A model generated the notes under the pieces. The model saw nothing but the letters and a program-made list of their open reading frames with translations. It was not told the DNA's origin and did no database searches. A DNA stretch of 64,000 nt from positions 21,466,088-21,530,087 of the forward strand of contig OZ024806.1 of assembly GCA_964017045.1 (NCBI GenBank), written 5' to 3'. The translations under genes were made by a program, and so were the position numbers. Each line of letters begins with the position of its first letter. Within the stretch, counting starts at the first letter, position 1. Shown here piece after piece: positions 12,001-21,589 of this stretch. This DNA comes from Omphiscola glabra. Taxonomy: Eukaryota; Mollusca; Gastropoda; Lymnaeidae.

Positions 12001-13187
12001 TAAGATAATATAAAGTCAGTAATTATAGTATTGACCCAAGAACATCGTTGTCTAACTCATTTACTTGTAGAACTCATCTGAAATTTAAAACGTGGGATGA
12101 AAGCCGTACTGAGTTTGACAATGTAATGTTAACAAATAAAATAAGAATTATCGTGGTAAGTTTGTCTGGAACTAGCGCTAAGGAAAGCAACCTTTGCAAA
12201 AAAATCGAACCATTTACAGAATATGGCATTTACTTCTTTTGTTTCTCTCGTAGTTCGATAGTTATGTGTTACAACACAGTGCTTCAAAAAGAAATTTAGT
12301 TTTACAATATAGTGCGTTCAAAAAGAAATTTAGTGTTACAATATAGTGCGTTTTAAAAGAAATTTGACGAAAATATGACCGTGTGAACTGAACATTAGCA
12401 AAAAGAGATAATTTTTTAAGCATCGTTAAGATAGGGCTGTATATTTTTTTAAATGTACTTTTTCTTGCTTTTTAAACTTCTTTACTTTAATCAATGATAA
12501 ACATGTTGCATGCGTCATTCTTGACGGACGAAAAGGAAGGGTTAACGACTTATTAACACTTACAAACATTCTCTGACTATTACTATTCTAGGCAGCACCA
12601 AAACCAGGGATGGACATCTTAAAGGCCGTCATTGGTGCAGTTGCGAAAGCAGCTCTAAAGGTGAGTTGGAAATTGGCATCAATATTATTATTGTTTTCAT
12701 TCATTTTATTTTTAAATTTTAACATTGTTAGCAGTATGACCAGGGAAAGGAGGGAGGGGAAGGGATTGTTCTGATGTCGTGGGTTGATGCCGTTTTAAAA
12801 GTAAACGCCATCTTGCACGCCAGTATTTTTCAACAGTGACATTTAGAAATAATGCTTATTTAATTTTGATACACAATCCACTTGTAAGCTGTAATCCATT
12901 AAAAAAATTATGTTAAAATCTTTTTCTTAAAATAACAGTATTTAATCCAGGGTGTGCCACCCACCCTTATTTTTAGGATGACAATTTCAATTTCCCTGAA
13001 GAATTGTCTTTGGCCTATGATTAATGATATGGTTCGGTCAAAATAGTTATTTTAACTTTTTTTAATTATTTTGTGTTTCGAATGATCTCACATTTGAAAT
13101 AAAGTTGGCAAGCTTGATGTTTGTATATTTATTAATCTTTGTCTTTTCGTCCAGAATGCTGCTGCCAGCGCTGAAGCAGCGCCTTAA
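5940..13187 (+). CDS. Locus 1: secreted modular peptide precursor (spliced)
   Basis: Five coding exons are proposed: 5940-6086, 8857-8931, 10114-10170, 12592-12660 and 13155-13187 (stop). All junctions are phase 0 with GT/AG ends, giving a precursor of about 126 residues. The order is signal peptide plus acidic propeptide, peptide exon 1 (after KKR), spacer 1 (with DRR), peptide exon 2 (amphipathic, Ala/Val/Lys-rich), and a short C-terminal piece from spacer 2, which runs into TAA. A further exon at 14609-14635 keeps an open in-phase frame with its own stop and may be used if spacer 2 is skipped. The protein would enter the secretory pathway and be cut at basic sites. I do not recognise a named family; a defensive or membrane-active peptide is an inference from composition. 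No transcript evidence. Confidence 0.6.
7010..7230. repeat. 18-bp tandem repeat in intron 2 of locus 1
   Basis: About 12 units of ACTATGCAGACATTGTCC and the variant ACTATGCAGACACCGCC. Located between the signal exon and peptide exon 1. The rest of the intron upstream (6087-7010) shows only AT-rich sequence. An element fragment near 6540-6580 (TTGACGAAGGCTTCCTGCCGA) is repeated at 26030-26065. Confidence 0.85.
7391..7545. repeat. 14-bp tandem repeat TTTTCAGCACATTC
   Basis: About ten units of CAGCACATTCTTTT in intron 2 of locus 1, with T/A variants in the middle units. Confidence 0.85.
7560..7790 (+). other. Conserved intronic block shared with locus 2
   Basis: The sequence around CACTGGGGGCGCAGC and ACACTCAAAGAGAGGGC reappears reverse-complemented at 56480-56650. 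That is the equivalent intron of the minus-strand locus 2, between signal exon and peptide exon 1. It shows that loci 1 and 2 are paralogous beyond their exons. From 7800 to 8850 nothing else is identifiable. Confidence 0.65.
8857..8931 (+). CDS. Locus 1 exon 3: peptide module 1
   Basis: Acceptor CTTACTCCAG at 8856; donor GTAGGT after 8931. It encodes 25 residues beginning TEAKKR, a tribasic cleavage site, followed by an amphipathic segment ELIDSLRALAGAFAKESRN. It aligns with the exons at 55476-55556, 48907-48987 and 43763-43840: basic site in the same place, a shared L-x-x-x-A-G core and Asn near the donor. Unlike those, it lacks a second dibasic site after the core, so the released peptide would run into the spacer or end by trimming. 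Confidence 0.65.
9710..9985. repeat. 27-bp tandem repeat in intron 3 of locus 1
   Basis: About ten units of TAGTATCACGGTTCTTGTGT plus ACATAT, with point differences. Just upstream (about 9480-9685) is a stretch ending GTGACGCCACTG, the terminus of the CAGTGGCGT MITE family. From 8932 to 9480 nothing recognisable. Confidence 0.85.
10114..10170 (+). CDS. Locus 1 exon 4: spacer module 1
   Basis: Acceptor TTTTTGTCCAG at 10113; donor GTTAGT after 10170. It encodes 19 residues, VVADVDRRHWFNNAERDAP. It aligns with the intact 23-residue spacer of locus 2 (52285-52353) through D-x-DRR, FN-A and the RDA end, with four residues missing in the middle. The conserved DRR is itself a possible processing site. 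Phase 0 at both ends. Confidence 0.65.
10205..10365. repeat. C-rich 35-bp tandem repeat
   Basis: Four units of CACCCAAACACCCCTGTT plus ATTCTACTTCACC lie just downstream of the spacer 1 donor of locus 1. Confidence 0.85.
10440..10850 (-). mobile_element. GC-rich retroelement 5' fragment
   Basis: A sharply GC-rich island inside an AT-rich intron, with no stop-free frame of gene quality. It resembles in character the GC-rich block at 24840-25095 and could be the 5' untranslated region of a LINE. The assignment is tentative; it is clearly foreign in composition to the intron around it. From 10850 to 12590 lies AT-rich intron whose part after about 11100 is duplicated at 28.08-30.35 kb. Confidence 0.35.
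12592..12660 (+). CDS. Locus 1 exon 5: peptide module 2
   Basis: Acceptor ACTATTCTAG at 12591; donor GTGAGT after 12660. It encodes 23 residues, AAPKPGMDILKAVIGAVAKAAL and a final Lys, strongly amphipathic if helical. Its duplicate at 30352-30423 differs by several residues but keeps the core DIL-x-AVIGAVAK-x-AL. The basic pair at the cleavage position is PG here and KK in the duplicate, so processing may differ. Confidence 0.65.
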
Positions 13188-13219
13188 TTGCTGAAGAGGC
13201 TGCAAACAGAGAGGCCAAA
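13155..13219 (+). CDS. Locus 1 exon 6: spacer module 2, frame-broken
   Basis: Acceptor TTTTCGTCCAG at 13154; donor GTGAGT after 13219. The exon is 65 bp, not a multiple of three, while the intact spacer at 52285-52353 is 69 bp. Read in phase it gives NAAASAEAAP and TAA at 13185-13187. The 3' part (CAAACAGAGAGGCCAAA) clearly matches the intact spacer end (AAACAGAGACGCCGAG). Net loss of four bases therefore places the stop inside the exon and puts the next exon out of frame. The same truncation by different indels occurs in loci 2 and 3. Confidence 0.55.
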
Positions 13220-13832
13220 GTGAGTGTTAAAGTGAGCTGTTTGATCTTGACGAGCACTGTCAATCAAGTTTAATGTTGATCTTGTCGAGCAGTTTCAATC
13301 AAGTTTAATGTTGATCGATAAACAACCGATTCAGAAACATTTTTATTTTTTTTAAATCATAATTTATTATGTATCTTCCCCACGATGGAAAAATAATTTC
13401 ACTAATGGCCGCCCGTGTCCTTAAGACAAAAAAGTCTGGCCAACTGAATCTTTCATTTTCTCTATATTATATTTTATTTGAAGCTGCTGCCATTTTTCTT
13501 TTTGTTAAATTGGGGCTGGTGTGATGTTTGTGTATGGATTTTTAATTTTTATACCGTTTTCAAAACTATAGTTCTGAAGAATGCGTACACAAACAAATAC
13601 GGAAAAAACCCCCATCATGCAAATCAACAATAACCAATCAACTTTGTTTTATTTCAAATCAGTTCAGTGCCGTCTAAAGGCAGGGGCACAGTATACAGTT
13701 GCCCAGCGCCTAACGCTTGTTAAGAGCCTCCCGATTCTTGGGGGACTCAAACTTCTAGGTGGCCCATGCTTCTATGGGGGTCTAACGCTTATAGGGAGCC
13801 CAACGCTTCTATGGTGCCTAAAGCTTCTAGGG

Positions 13833-14194
13833 CACGGGTGGGCAAACTTTTTGTGCGGAGGGCCACATTGACAAAGTTAAAGCTATTGGGGGGCAGCATG
13901 TATATTATGTCCAATTTTTAAATATCGATAAACATTTCCCTATATTAAAATCGGTAGTTTCGCATTTTAACATTACATGACAAAGGTCAAGGACTGTTTT
14001 AAAAAATAGAAAATTAGAAAGAAATTTGATCAAAAATGTTTTAAAAATCTTAACGGTGCATGAAATTCTGTAATATTCAACAAAATAACTTTAAAAAATA
14101 GTATTTTTTTTAAATTGCTAAATGCCTTCGAGGGCCACATAATATCAGTTGCCGGGCCGCATGCGGCCCGCGGGCAGTAGTTTGCCCACCCCTG
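13833..14194. mobile_element. hAT-type MITE with 8-bp target duplication
   Basis: Terminal inverted repeats CACGGGTGGGCAAACT and (reverse complement of the right end) CAGGGGTGGGCAAACT. It is flanked by TTCTAGGG at 13825-13832 and 14195-14202. The duplicate locus at about 31770-31790 reads through without the element, an empty site. Size 362 bp, no coding capacity. An 8-bp duplication is the hAT hallmark. Confidence 0.85.
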
Positions 14195-14283
14195 TTCTAG
14201 GGGCATTATTTTTAATTTCTTTTTATTTTTTTGTGAGGGACAAACTTTAGGGACGGAAATTATTTCTTTAAAAAAAATTTGTT

Positions 14284-14445
14284 AATCATCCTTCCACCTA
14301 AGCCTATGTCTGCCTGTGAGAAGTTTTCCTCTTGGGTTTTTGTGGTGCACCCTCTTCACTCCTCCTTCATATGGTATTCCTTCTGAGCGTCCCGCCAAAC
14401 AAACCCCGTCCTTTTTTATTTCTCCTTATATTCTGGGATCCTGAT
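14284..14445 (-). mobile_element. LINE 3' fragment
   Basis: It shares TTTTCCTCTTGGGTTTT and GTGCACCCTCTTCACTCC with 32690-32830 and with the decayed LINE at 52590-54418. It lies in the intron before the terminal exon of locus 1 and is shorter than in the duplicate. Confidence 0.5.
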
Positions 14446-14608
14446 ATTGAGTTTACAATTCCTCGTTGGTTATTTTACTAGGTTTCTCAAATCTGTAAGA
14501 ATAGTATGTTCCTCGGGTATTGATGCTGGCTTCAACAACGTCGTCGGCAAAGATATCAATAACCAGATCAGTCCAACAATTCCATCATGTGTTTTAATTT
14601 TTTTTCAG

Positions 14609-14635
14609 GCTAGAGGCGAGCTTGATGATATTTAG
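14609..14635 (+). CDS. Locus 1 terminal exon (ARGELDDI stop)
   Basis: A pyrimidine-rich acceptor TTTTTTTTCAG at 14608, then eight codons, ARGELDDI, and TAG. The homologous exons of loci 2 and 3 read AIGDLKDII and ANGKIKDI before TAG, in the same phase. The frame is conserved across copies although the upstream spacer ends in a stop. This suggests use through skipping of the spacer: peptide exon 2 and this exon are both phase 0. Confidence 0.5.
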   Translation, partial: ARGELDDI

Positions 14636-14749
14636 CTGCTTCCAATTCTATCAAGTGTTATCATGGTCTACCCACTGATGGGCTTATAGCTAAGGACTTA
14701 CTTCGCCTGAAAGCATTTTTTCGATTGAAATTAAAATTTAAAAATTTGA

Positions 14750-14755
14750 AATAAA
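14750..14755 (+). terminator. Candidate polyadenylation signal of locus 1
   Basis: AATAAA about 115 bp after the terminal-exon stop. The equivalent AATAAA is kept in the duplicate at 33137-33142. Confidence 0.4.
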
Positions 14756-14906
14756 AACATTTTTTTATTAAATTATCAAAATCTAAAATACAATTTAAAT
14801 GTCTTCAAATTCATTTTGTTTCTTTTTTCATCGCATAAATGTATATTTTTTAAAGTGATGTTTAGAGAATGAAAATATTTTTAATCAAGATAAAAGTGAA
14901 GAATGC

Positions 14907-15470
14907 ATCTTCGGTCTGGGACCCATTCACTCAGAAGACAATCGACATGTTGGAGGCAGTACAGCGACGGGCAGCACGCTTTGTCCTGAACCTCTACAGG
15001 AATACCTCTAGTGTTGGCAGCATGCTGGAAACACTGGGCTGGTCACTATTGGAGGAACGACGACGACAGTCCAGGCTCTCCATGATTTACAAGATAAATA
15101 ATTGACTAGTCCACTGCTCTGGCATTAAACAGAAACTCGTCCCTCTCCCCCATAGACAGCAACGGGGCCATGACAGGCAGTTCCGGCTCATACCAGCGAG
15201 AAGCCAGTATAGGAACTGCTCATTCCTACCAAAGACAATCAGGGACTGAAACAAGCTTCCAAAAGGAACAGTTGAGGTAACAAAACTTGATTCATTTGCG
15301 TCTATTGCCTCAGGCCTTCCAACCTTTAGTGCATGATACTATTGTAACCAGTTAAATATCCTCATCAACACCAGGCACAGAGACATTGCAAATCCCATCT
15401 ACATTCATAGGAGCCATAATGATCAATAAATTGATCGTGGGCCCTTAAAATATAGAAGAAGAAGATATTT
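14907..15470 (+). mobile_element. 5'-truncated LINE with 11-bp target duplication
   Basis: Encodes the C-terminal end of a non-LTR polymerase: VWDPFTQKTIDMLEAVQRRA, then LGWSLLEERRRQSRLSMIYK, running on with interruptions through a QKLVPLPHRQ-like region. The 3' tail is GATCGTGGGCCCTTAAAAT plus (GAA)n. GTGAAGAATGC flanks it at 14896-14906 and 15471-15481. The duplicate locus near 33285 lacks it. The duplicated string is also the unit of the neighbouring array, which weakens the target-duplication evidence slightly. Confidence 0.75.
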
Positions 15471-15850
15471 GTGAAGAATGCCTCAGATAGTGTTGAAGAA
15501 TGCCTCAGATAGAGGTCAAGAATGCTTCAGATAAAAGTCAAGAATGATTCAGATAGAGGTGAATAAAGCCTCAGAAAGAGGTGAAGAATGCTTCAGATGG
15601 AGATCAAGAATGCTTCAGATAGAGATGAAGAATGCCTCAGATAAATGTGAAGAATTCCTCAGATAAATGTGAAGAATGCTTCAGATAGAGGTCAATAATG
15701 CTTCAGATAGAGGTGAAGAATACCTCAGATAGAGGTGAAGAATGCCTCAGATTGAGGTCAAGAATGCTTCAGATAGAGGTCAAGAATGCCTCAGATAGAG
15801 GTGAAGAATGCCTCAGATAGAGGTGAAGAATGCTTCAGATAGAGATGAAG
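15471..15850. repeat. 22-bp tandem repeat GTGAAGAATGCCTCAGATAGAG
   Basis: About 17 units with C/T variants. The duplicate locus at about 33285-33315 holds roughly one unit, so the array grew after the duplication. Confidence 0.9.
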
Positions 15851-16900
15851 GTTTCACTGAATATCAGAAAGACTGCCCTAAAATTAATATCAATCTTCTT
15901 ATAAGTTTCTCTATATCAATCGGACGAACTCATGATCTTCTCTAGCATTCTAGTATATTTGGAATAAATAAAAACTATGATTCTTGTACTTAATTATGAC
16001 GGCAATTTGTGGCCATATGGTTATTTAGCATGTTTCCATACACCCCCCCCCCTTTTTTTTAAACCTAATAAAATAACCAACAACACCAAACAATATCACA
16101 CAATATCTATACTAAATATATTCTGAACTTTATAATTATACATAATATTCTGAAAAGAATTTGCCATGACTCACAAACTACTTGAATAAATGTTATCTCT
16201 AAACCCTAACGGTCTTTTTCTTCTATATTTTGAGGGCCTGAAATCAATGTATTGATCATCCTGGCGTTATAATGAAGATAATAATATTTACACCTCTCCA
16301 TGTGATGCAGCTATAATTGACACAGTTTTATAATATTTTACTACGAATAAGTCGGTAGGATGATGATTATTCGTTTAACATCCTGGTGGCGCCCAGCCTC
16401 TGTTTAGACCTGTCCTGGTGGCGCCTAGCCTCTGCTTAGACCTGTCCTGGTGGTACCCAGCCACTGTTTAGACCTGTCCTGGTAGCGCCCAGCCTCTGTT
16501 TAGACCTGTCCTGGTGGCGACCAGCCTCTGTTTAGACCTGTCCTGGCTGCGACCAGCCTCTGTTTAGACCTGTCCTTCGTGCGACTTGGTCGACGATCCT
16601 CTGTTTGCGTAACGATACAAAAATAAGCAATATATTTCTAAAGTTACCTCGCAGAGTGTGTACAATTACGCGAAACTAAAGTTCGATGAAGACTAGATCA
16701 AAGATCCTTTGTATACCTGCTAAATGTCCAGTTTATCAAGACGTAAAATACTTTGCTAATTGGGTTAGAGATTTTCTTTCAAAGTATTCATTTTATTCTC
16801 TTCCCTGTGAATACATTATTTCGATCAGTGAGCTTTACTTTGTAATTATTTTGACCAAATTTTGATGTACCGACCTCCAATTAGTCAAACAATTGAAAAA
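15850..16900 (+). other. Duplicated block, direct copy of 33.3 and 35.13-36.18 kb
   Basis: 15850-15930 matches 33310-33380, and 15955-16900 matches 35140-36180 (for example CGGCAATTTGTGGCCATATGG in both). It includes a LINE tail at about 16230-16260 (ATCAATGTATTGATCATCC), which is the empty site of the insertion at 35465. No gene seen. Confidence 0.7.
16385..16585. repeat. 32-bp tandem repeat
   Basis: Six units of GACCTGTCCTGGTGGCGCC plus CAGCCTCTGTTTA. The paralogous array at 35822-35955 has about four. Confidence 0.9.
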
Positions 16901-16904
16901 GTGA

Positions 16905-18310
16905 TCTTCTTTATTATATATATTAGAATGAGCTATAGTGACATAACGCTTAATGCCCGAAAATATTTTGATACGTTTGGACTCTTAAAAACAATCATAG
17001 TTTTTTTCTATGATTTTACGGAAATCGAATAAATTTACATGCGCAAAAAAATTATATTTCCGCTTTTATTTTAGCAAAAGTTTAAGTATTATTATTATAA
17101 ATTGCAAATACATATAAAAAAACAACTAAGGAACAATCTTAAGCATTTTATATGCGTTTAAAAGTTATGAAAAGAAAAATAAATAGAAAAAATATTATCA
17201 AAGAAATACACAGTAATCACATTTATCGGGAAAACCTAAACATCAGTTGTTGTTAGTGCGTTCTTTAGCGCGTTGTCAATAAGGCGAAAAATTTATTAGT
17301 TCTAAATAATCATGCAAATGACGTCATAGAGCGAATTGCCTATTTAGCCAAAGATAAAATTTCTCTAATTTAATAAAAGAGCGTGACAAAATTGATAATG
17401 TACATTCCCCTTCTTAAAGTTAAATTATTAAATAGCATTGATCGCTTCTTTGAGTTTTCTAAACTTAAATAATAATTTAGCTTTGTGCTTTTTAACATTT
17501 AATAAGTGTGTACTTTTTATTTATTCCAAAAATAAACTTTGATGAAATTTATAAAGTAGTAGACATTTAAAAATAACTTTCATAAGAAAATGTTGTTTAA
17601 TTAAATTGGTGCAGCAAAACTAAATAGCCAAATAGCATTTTTAATCTAGATAATAAAAAAGCATATTAAATGAAAAAAAAAATATATATTTTTTTGCTTA
17701 AGCAAGGGGGCTAAAATCCAGTTGATGATTTATTTATTTTTTCAAAACTCTGTGGGCGGGGAGTGCACGTTATCCTAGTAAACATGCATGAACTCAATTT
17801 CCTACCATCGATAAAAATGTATCGGAGAAGGTTAATTATTGATCAAATTGATTCTGAGGCTTATCTTGTGCTTTTTCTTCTTCTTATGTTTGAGGGCCCA
17901 CGATCAATTCATTGATCATTCTGGCTCCTGGTTTGAATTCAAAGTTTGCCTTCTCTTAGATGAGTTACCGCCCAAGGCTAACGAGTCCCATCCACCCGGG
18001 CTGCTGGTGGTGTGTTGCTTGATTGGGCTTTGGTGGGGATTGAACTCCATCAACTTGAGATTTGCTCACTTTAGACCACTCGGCCACCCAGCACATCTTA
18101 TCTTGTGCTGCATTGGGCAAAATGAATGTATATTTCAATCCAATGACATTTCAGTTGTAAAAAAAAGCTATATTCTCATTTTACATATGAACATTTGTAA
18201 ACCAAATAAGAAAATCATTGACGTTAACAAAATGTTTATACTTTTACATAATTATACCCATGGATATCAAAACCCAATCACTTTAGACAAGTGAAAATTT
18301 AATTTTCAAA
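16905..18310 (-). other. Inverted copy of 34.1-35.13 kb
   Basis: GAATGAGCTATAGTGAC at 16926, TTAAAAACAATCATAG at 16984 and ATAAATTTACATGCGCA at 17030 match the reverse complement of 34.95-35.13 kb. Together with the flanking direct blocks this gives a B-A'-C order against A-B-C in the other copy. No coding region seen. Confidence 0.65.
17890..18105 (-). mobile_element. tRNA-derived SINE copy with LINE-like tail
   Basis: On the minus strand it has GTGGCCGAGTGGTCTAAA (A-box-like) and GAGTTCAATCCCC (B-box-like), then the family body. The plus-strand left end carries the tail GGGCCCACGATCAATTCATTG. Better copies are at 33410-33778, 22780-23206 and 49150-49528. Confidence 0.6.
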
Positions 18311-18324
18311 ATAGATATTTTATT

Positions 18325-18590
18325 ATATAGAGAGATAGAAAGAAAGACAGACAGACAAATACACAGATAGATGATAGATAGATAGAGATGTAGATATATG
18401 ATAGGTAGACGGATGGATGGATGGATGAAAGGATGGATGGATGAAAGGGTGGGTGGGTGATGGACGAATGGATGGATAGATAGGTAGGTAGGTTGGTAGG
18501 TAGGTAAGTAGGTAGATAGATAGATGGGTAAGTAGGTAGGTAGGGATATAGGTAGATATATAGATATATGGGTAGATAGGTACAGACCTG
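18325..18590. repeat. GATA/TAGG/GGAT simple-repeat tract
   Basis: Compound microsatellite of GATAGATA, GGATGGAT and TAGGTAGG. The inverted duplicate carries the complementary tract at 33779-34100. Confidence 0.9.
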
Positions 18591-18592
18591 TT

Positions 18593-18735
18593 AACTCTTA
18601 CGATTTTGGCGTACAATGTACGATTTTGAGGTGTATATATTATATATACTGTGTGTTTTTTTACTATTAAGATAATGTATTGAACGATTTTGTGATCATA
18701 TTGTACGATTTTAAGATTTTGAGGTTAAACAGGTC
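18593..18735. mobile_element. MITE copy, CAGACCTGTT family
   Basis: Starts CAGACCTGTTAACTC and ends GTTAAACAGGTC, with inner TACGATTTTGGCGTACAATG. It is the same family as 37932-38088 and 45912-46070 in inverted orientation. It interrupts the TAGG microsatellite. The right terminal bases look lost. Confidence 0.65.
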
Positions 18736-19495
18736 GATGGATAGGTAGATAGTTAGGTAGATCGGTATAAAGGTAGGTGGTTAGGTAGGTAGGTAGGTAG
18801 GTAGGTAGGTAGGTAGGAAGTTAGGTAGGTAGGTAGGTAGATAATTAGGTAGTTAGATAGGTAGGTAGTTAGGTAGGTAGGTGGGCAGGTAGGAAGGCAG
18901 GCAGGCAGGCATGTAGATGGTAGATAGTTAGATGATAGATAGATAGGTAGATAGATAGACAGACAGACAGACAAACAAACAGACAGGCAGTCAGACAAAC
19001 AGAGGGACAGAAAGAGAGAGAAAGAGAGACAGTCAGAGAGACATACAGAGAGACAGACAAAGAGACAGACAGAGAGACAGACTGAGAGACAGACGGAGAG
19101 ACAAACAGAGAGACAGACAGAGATACAGATAGAGAGAGAGAAACAGAGAGACAGACAGAGAAACAGACAGACAGAGAGATAGACAGAGTGACAGGCAGAG
19201 AGACAGACAGAGAGACAGACATTGAGACAGAGAGATAGACAGAGAGACAGCCTGAGAGACAGCTTGAGAGACAAACATAGAGACAGAGAGACATATAGAC
19301 CGGCAGAGAAACAGAGAGACAGACACAGCGACAGAGAGAGACATACAGAGAGACATACAGAGAGACAGAGAGACAGACAGAGAGACAGAGAGACATACAA
19401 AGAGACAGACAGACATACAGAGAGACAGACAGAGAGACAGACAGAATGGCAGAGAGACAGGCGGAGAGACAGACAGGCAGAGAGACAGACAGTCA
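18736..19495. repeat. TAGG then ACAGAGAG simple-repeat tract
   Basis: First (TAGG)n to about 18960, then an ACAG/AGAG polypurine tract to 19495. Open frames on both strands here (Cys-Leu-Ser or Arg-Asp repeats) are artefacts of the repeat. Confidence 0.9.
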
Positions 19496-19545
19496 GATCA
19501 TCCTTGAATAAGTGCAACAATGCTATCTTAATTCGGTAAACTATA

Positions 19546-20304
19546 TCTATACATATATAAAAATTAATATATATAAGTATATCCCGTATGTGCTTCTTTA
19601 CCATTTCTCCAAAAGTGATGAAAAGTTTGTTAATTGTAAAAAAATACAAATGTTTCTGAATTATTACACACATTTTACAATATTCCGTTTTGGGACCGGG
19701 GACCTAAATTCTTTTTCCCCCCTTTTATGAGCTAAATATAATTTCCGTATGCGTTCCTATACCATTCATCCGATTGTGATAAAACTTTGGTAAGTTGTTG
19801 TGCGCACCAAAGGTTTCTGAATTAGCTTATCCGTTTTGAAATATTCCTTTTGGGGCCGGAGCCCCAAATTATTTTTTTCTTATATGAGCTGTACAAATAT
19901 AATTTCAAACAGTGCTATCGTAAGGGCAGCTAGAAATCAATCAAATACAAACGACATTTCAGTTTGTGTGTGACATAAGTACAACCATTTAAAAATTTTG
20001 CGTTTGTGGCCGGGGGCCTTATTTCAAAAATAATAAATTTTTGAGCTATCTAAATGTAATTTAAAACAGAGCTACTGCATGGATGAATCAATCGCTACAA
20101 GTGTGTGGACTAAATTTTGAAAATCCATGTTTCTCACGTAGAAAGCTGTATGTTGCCTGCTCATGCATCGAAAAAACGTCTATCTGTGTACAAAGCAGAC
20201 GGAAAAAACAATAAATATTTTCTATTTAAAAATTACTTTAAAACGTAATTAAAACACAAACACTTTTTTCATTGAGTGGCATTGCAACGCTGGGTTCTCG
20301 CTAG
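19546..20304 (+). mobile_element. Candidate non-autonomous Helitron
   Basis: It begins TCTATACATATATAAAAA after an A and ends GGGTTCTCGCTAG before a T. This fits the Helitron rules: 5' TC, 3' CTRR, insertion between A and T, no target duplication. The interior holds several degenerate units with GGGACCGGGGACCTAAATT or GGGGCCGGAGCCCCAAATT followed by T-runs. The sequence immediately after it (TTGAGAATA) matches the paralogous block at 36182. No protein coded. Confidence 0.5.
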
Positions 20305-21560
20305 TTGAGAATAAAAAAATAACTCTAAAACACGAAATACAATGTAAATATTTGTTTTTATTTCCGATATAGGGCTTACTTTTTTCATCCTTTTTCAGGA
20401 AATTTTGTAATCCCGTTAAGATTTACTTTTTTTTTTATAATAAAAACCGACTTCACTGTATAACTGTCTCCTGTCTAAGCTGGTGACAACAGTTTGTTCA
20501 AATTAAAATGCGTTTCATTTGTTCAATAGGCGATGCAATAGCTCGATTTTTCTGTATCAGAACGTTATGATTTAATTCCTATACAAAGCCACCATTTTTT
20601 CCTAGTACTTTTGAGTAGTGTGCCTTTATTTTCCAATTGCTATAAAATGCAAACGATGTGAGTCTTACTTCACACTGAAGAAACGGAATTGCTTGATAAG
20701 ATTTATGGAACTATTTATTACCCTTGCGATTTTTATACGTGACAAACCTGATATGCAATATCTGTTGATGTCGATGGTAGAGCATTCGTGAGTTATTTAG
20801 CCGACATCTTTGAAAAACTAAATATATTAAATATCCAACCTCAAGGATCAGATACAACTCTTGTCGATGTTAAAGCGACGATATTTGTTTCATTTCCTTT
20901 ATTTAAATGTTGACAGAAAAATTTTTACAACAAAGAAAATTTTCATTTTTCATTTTCTCCAATAATGTGAAGTGACTGATACCGCTATACTTTTTATTCT
21001 CGATTATCTGAAAATTATATTGGCTTATTTAAAAGAAATATTTTATGATTTGAAACAAATGATTTTCCAACTTGAATGATGCAGCCAGTGTTAGTGGAAT
21101 ATGCAGTGTCAAGAAAAACTCGCAGAAAAGCAAAATGATGAGTCGTTTCAAACTTTTTTTATGTTAAAATGAGCGATGACATGGCATTGTGAGGAAACAG
21201 AAATGAAATTTCCAAATTCAACCAAATTTTCAAGAAAACGATTACTACCGTTTCCATCTTCGTATTTTGCTGAATTTTGGTTTAGTGCCTAAAATGATTC
21301 GCCGCAACAACAACAAAAAAAAAAGAAATTGGCTGGATATAACACAACGGGGAGACTTGAGACGAAGCTAACTTAATTGGAACCTAACATAAAATCTCTT
21401 GTAAGCAAGCATCAAGCACAAACATCTCACTAACGTTAAATAATAAATAATGTTTATTAATTAAAATAATTTAGAAAATTATTTCATGAAAATTATATCG
21501 TACTTGAACTTCGGTTCTCCATTAAATGTTTTGAAAATTTACTTTCTATGTTTCCTCACC
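20305..21560. other. AT-rich intergenic stretch
   Basis: The first 110 bp match 36185-36295 (AACTCTAAAACACGAAATAC), then sequence without recognisable features. Nothing that looks like an exon of the peptide family was found here. Confidence 0.5.
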
Positions 21561-21589
21561 AATCTCCTATATGATTTCTTCCTAAAACC

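Noticed and set aside
13157..13219. Alternative frame of spacer 2 giving an AEEAANREAK end
   Set aside because: It resembles the ancestral spacer end, but an in-phase TGA precedes it and no alternative acceptor puts it in phase. Taken as evidence of a frameshift, not as coding.
18753..19673. 306-codon open frame rich in Cys-Leu-Ser-Val on the minus strand
   Set aside because: It lies entirely in the ACAG/AGAG and TAGG simple repeats; several frames and both strands are open; no start context, signal or domain.
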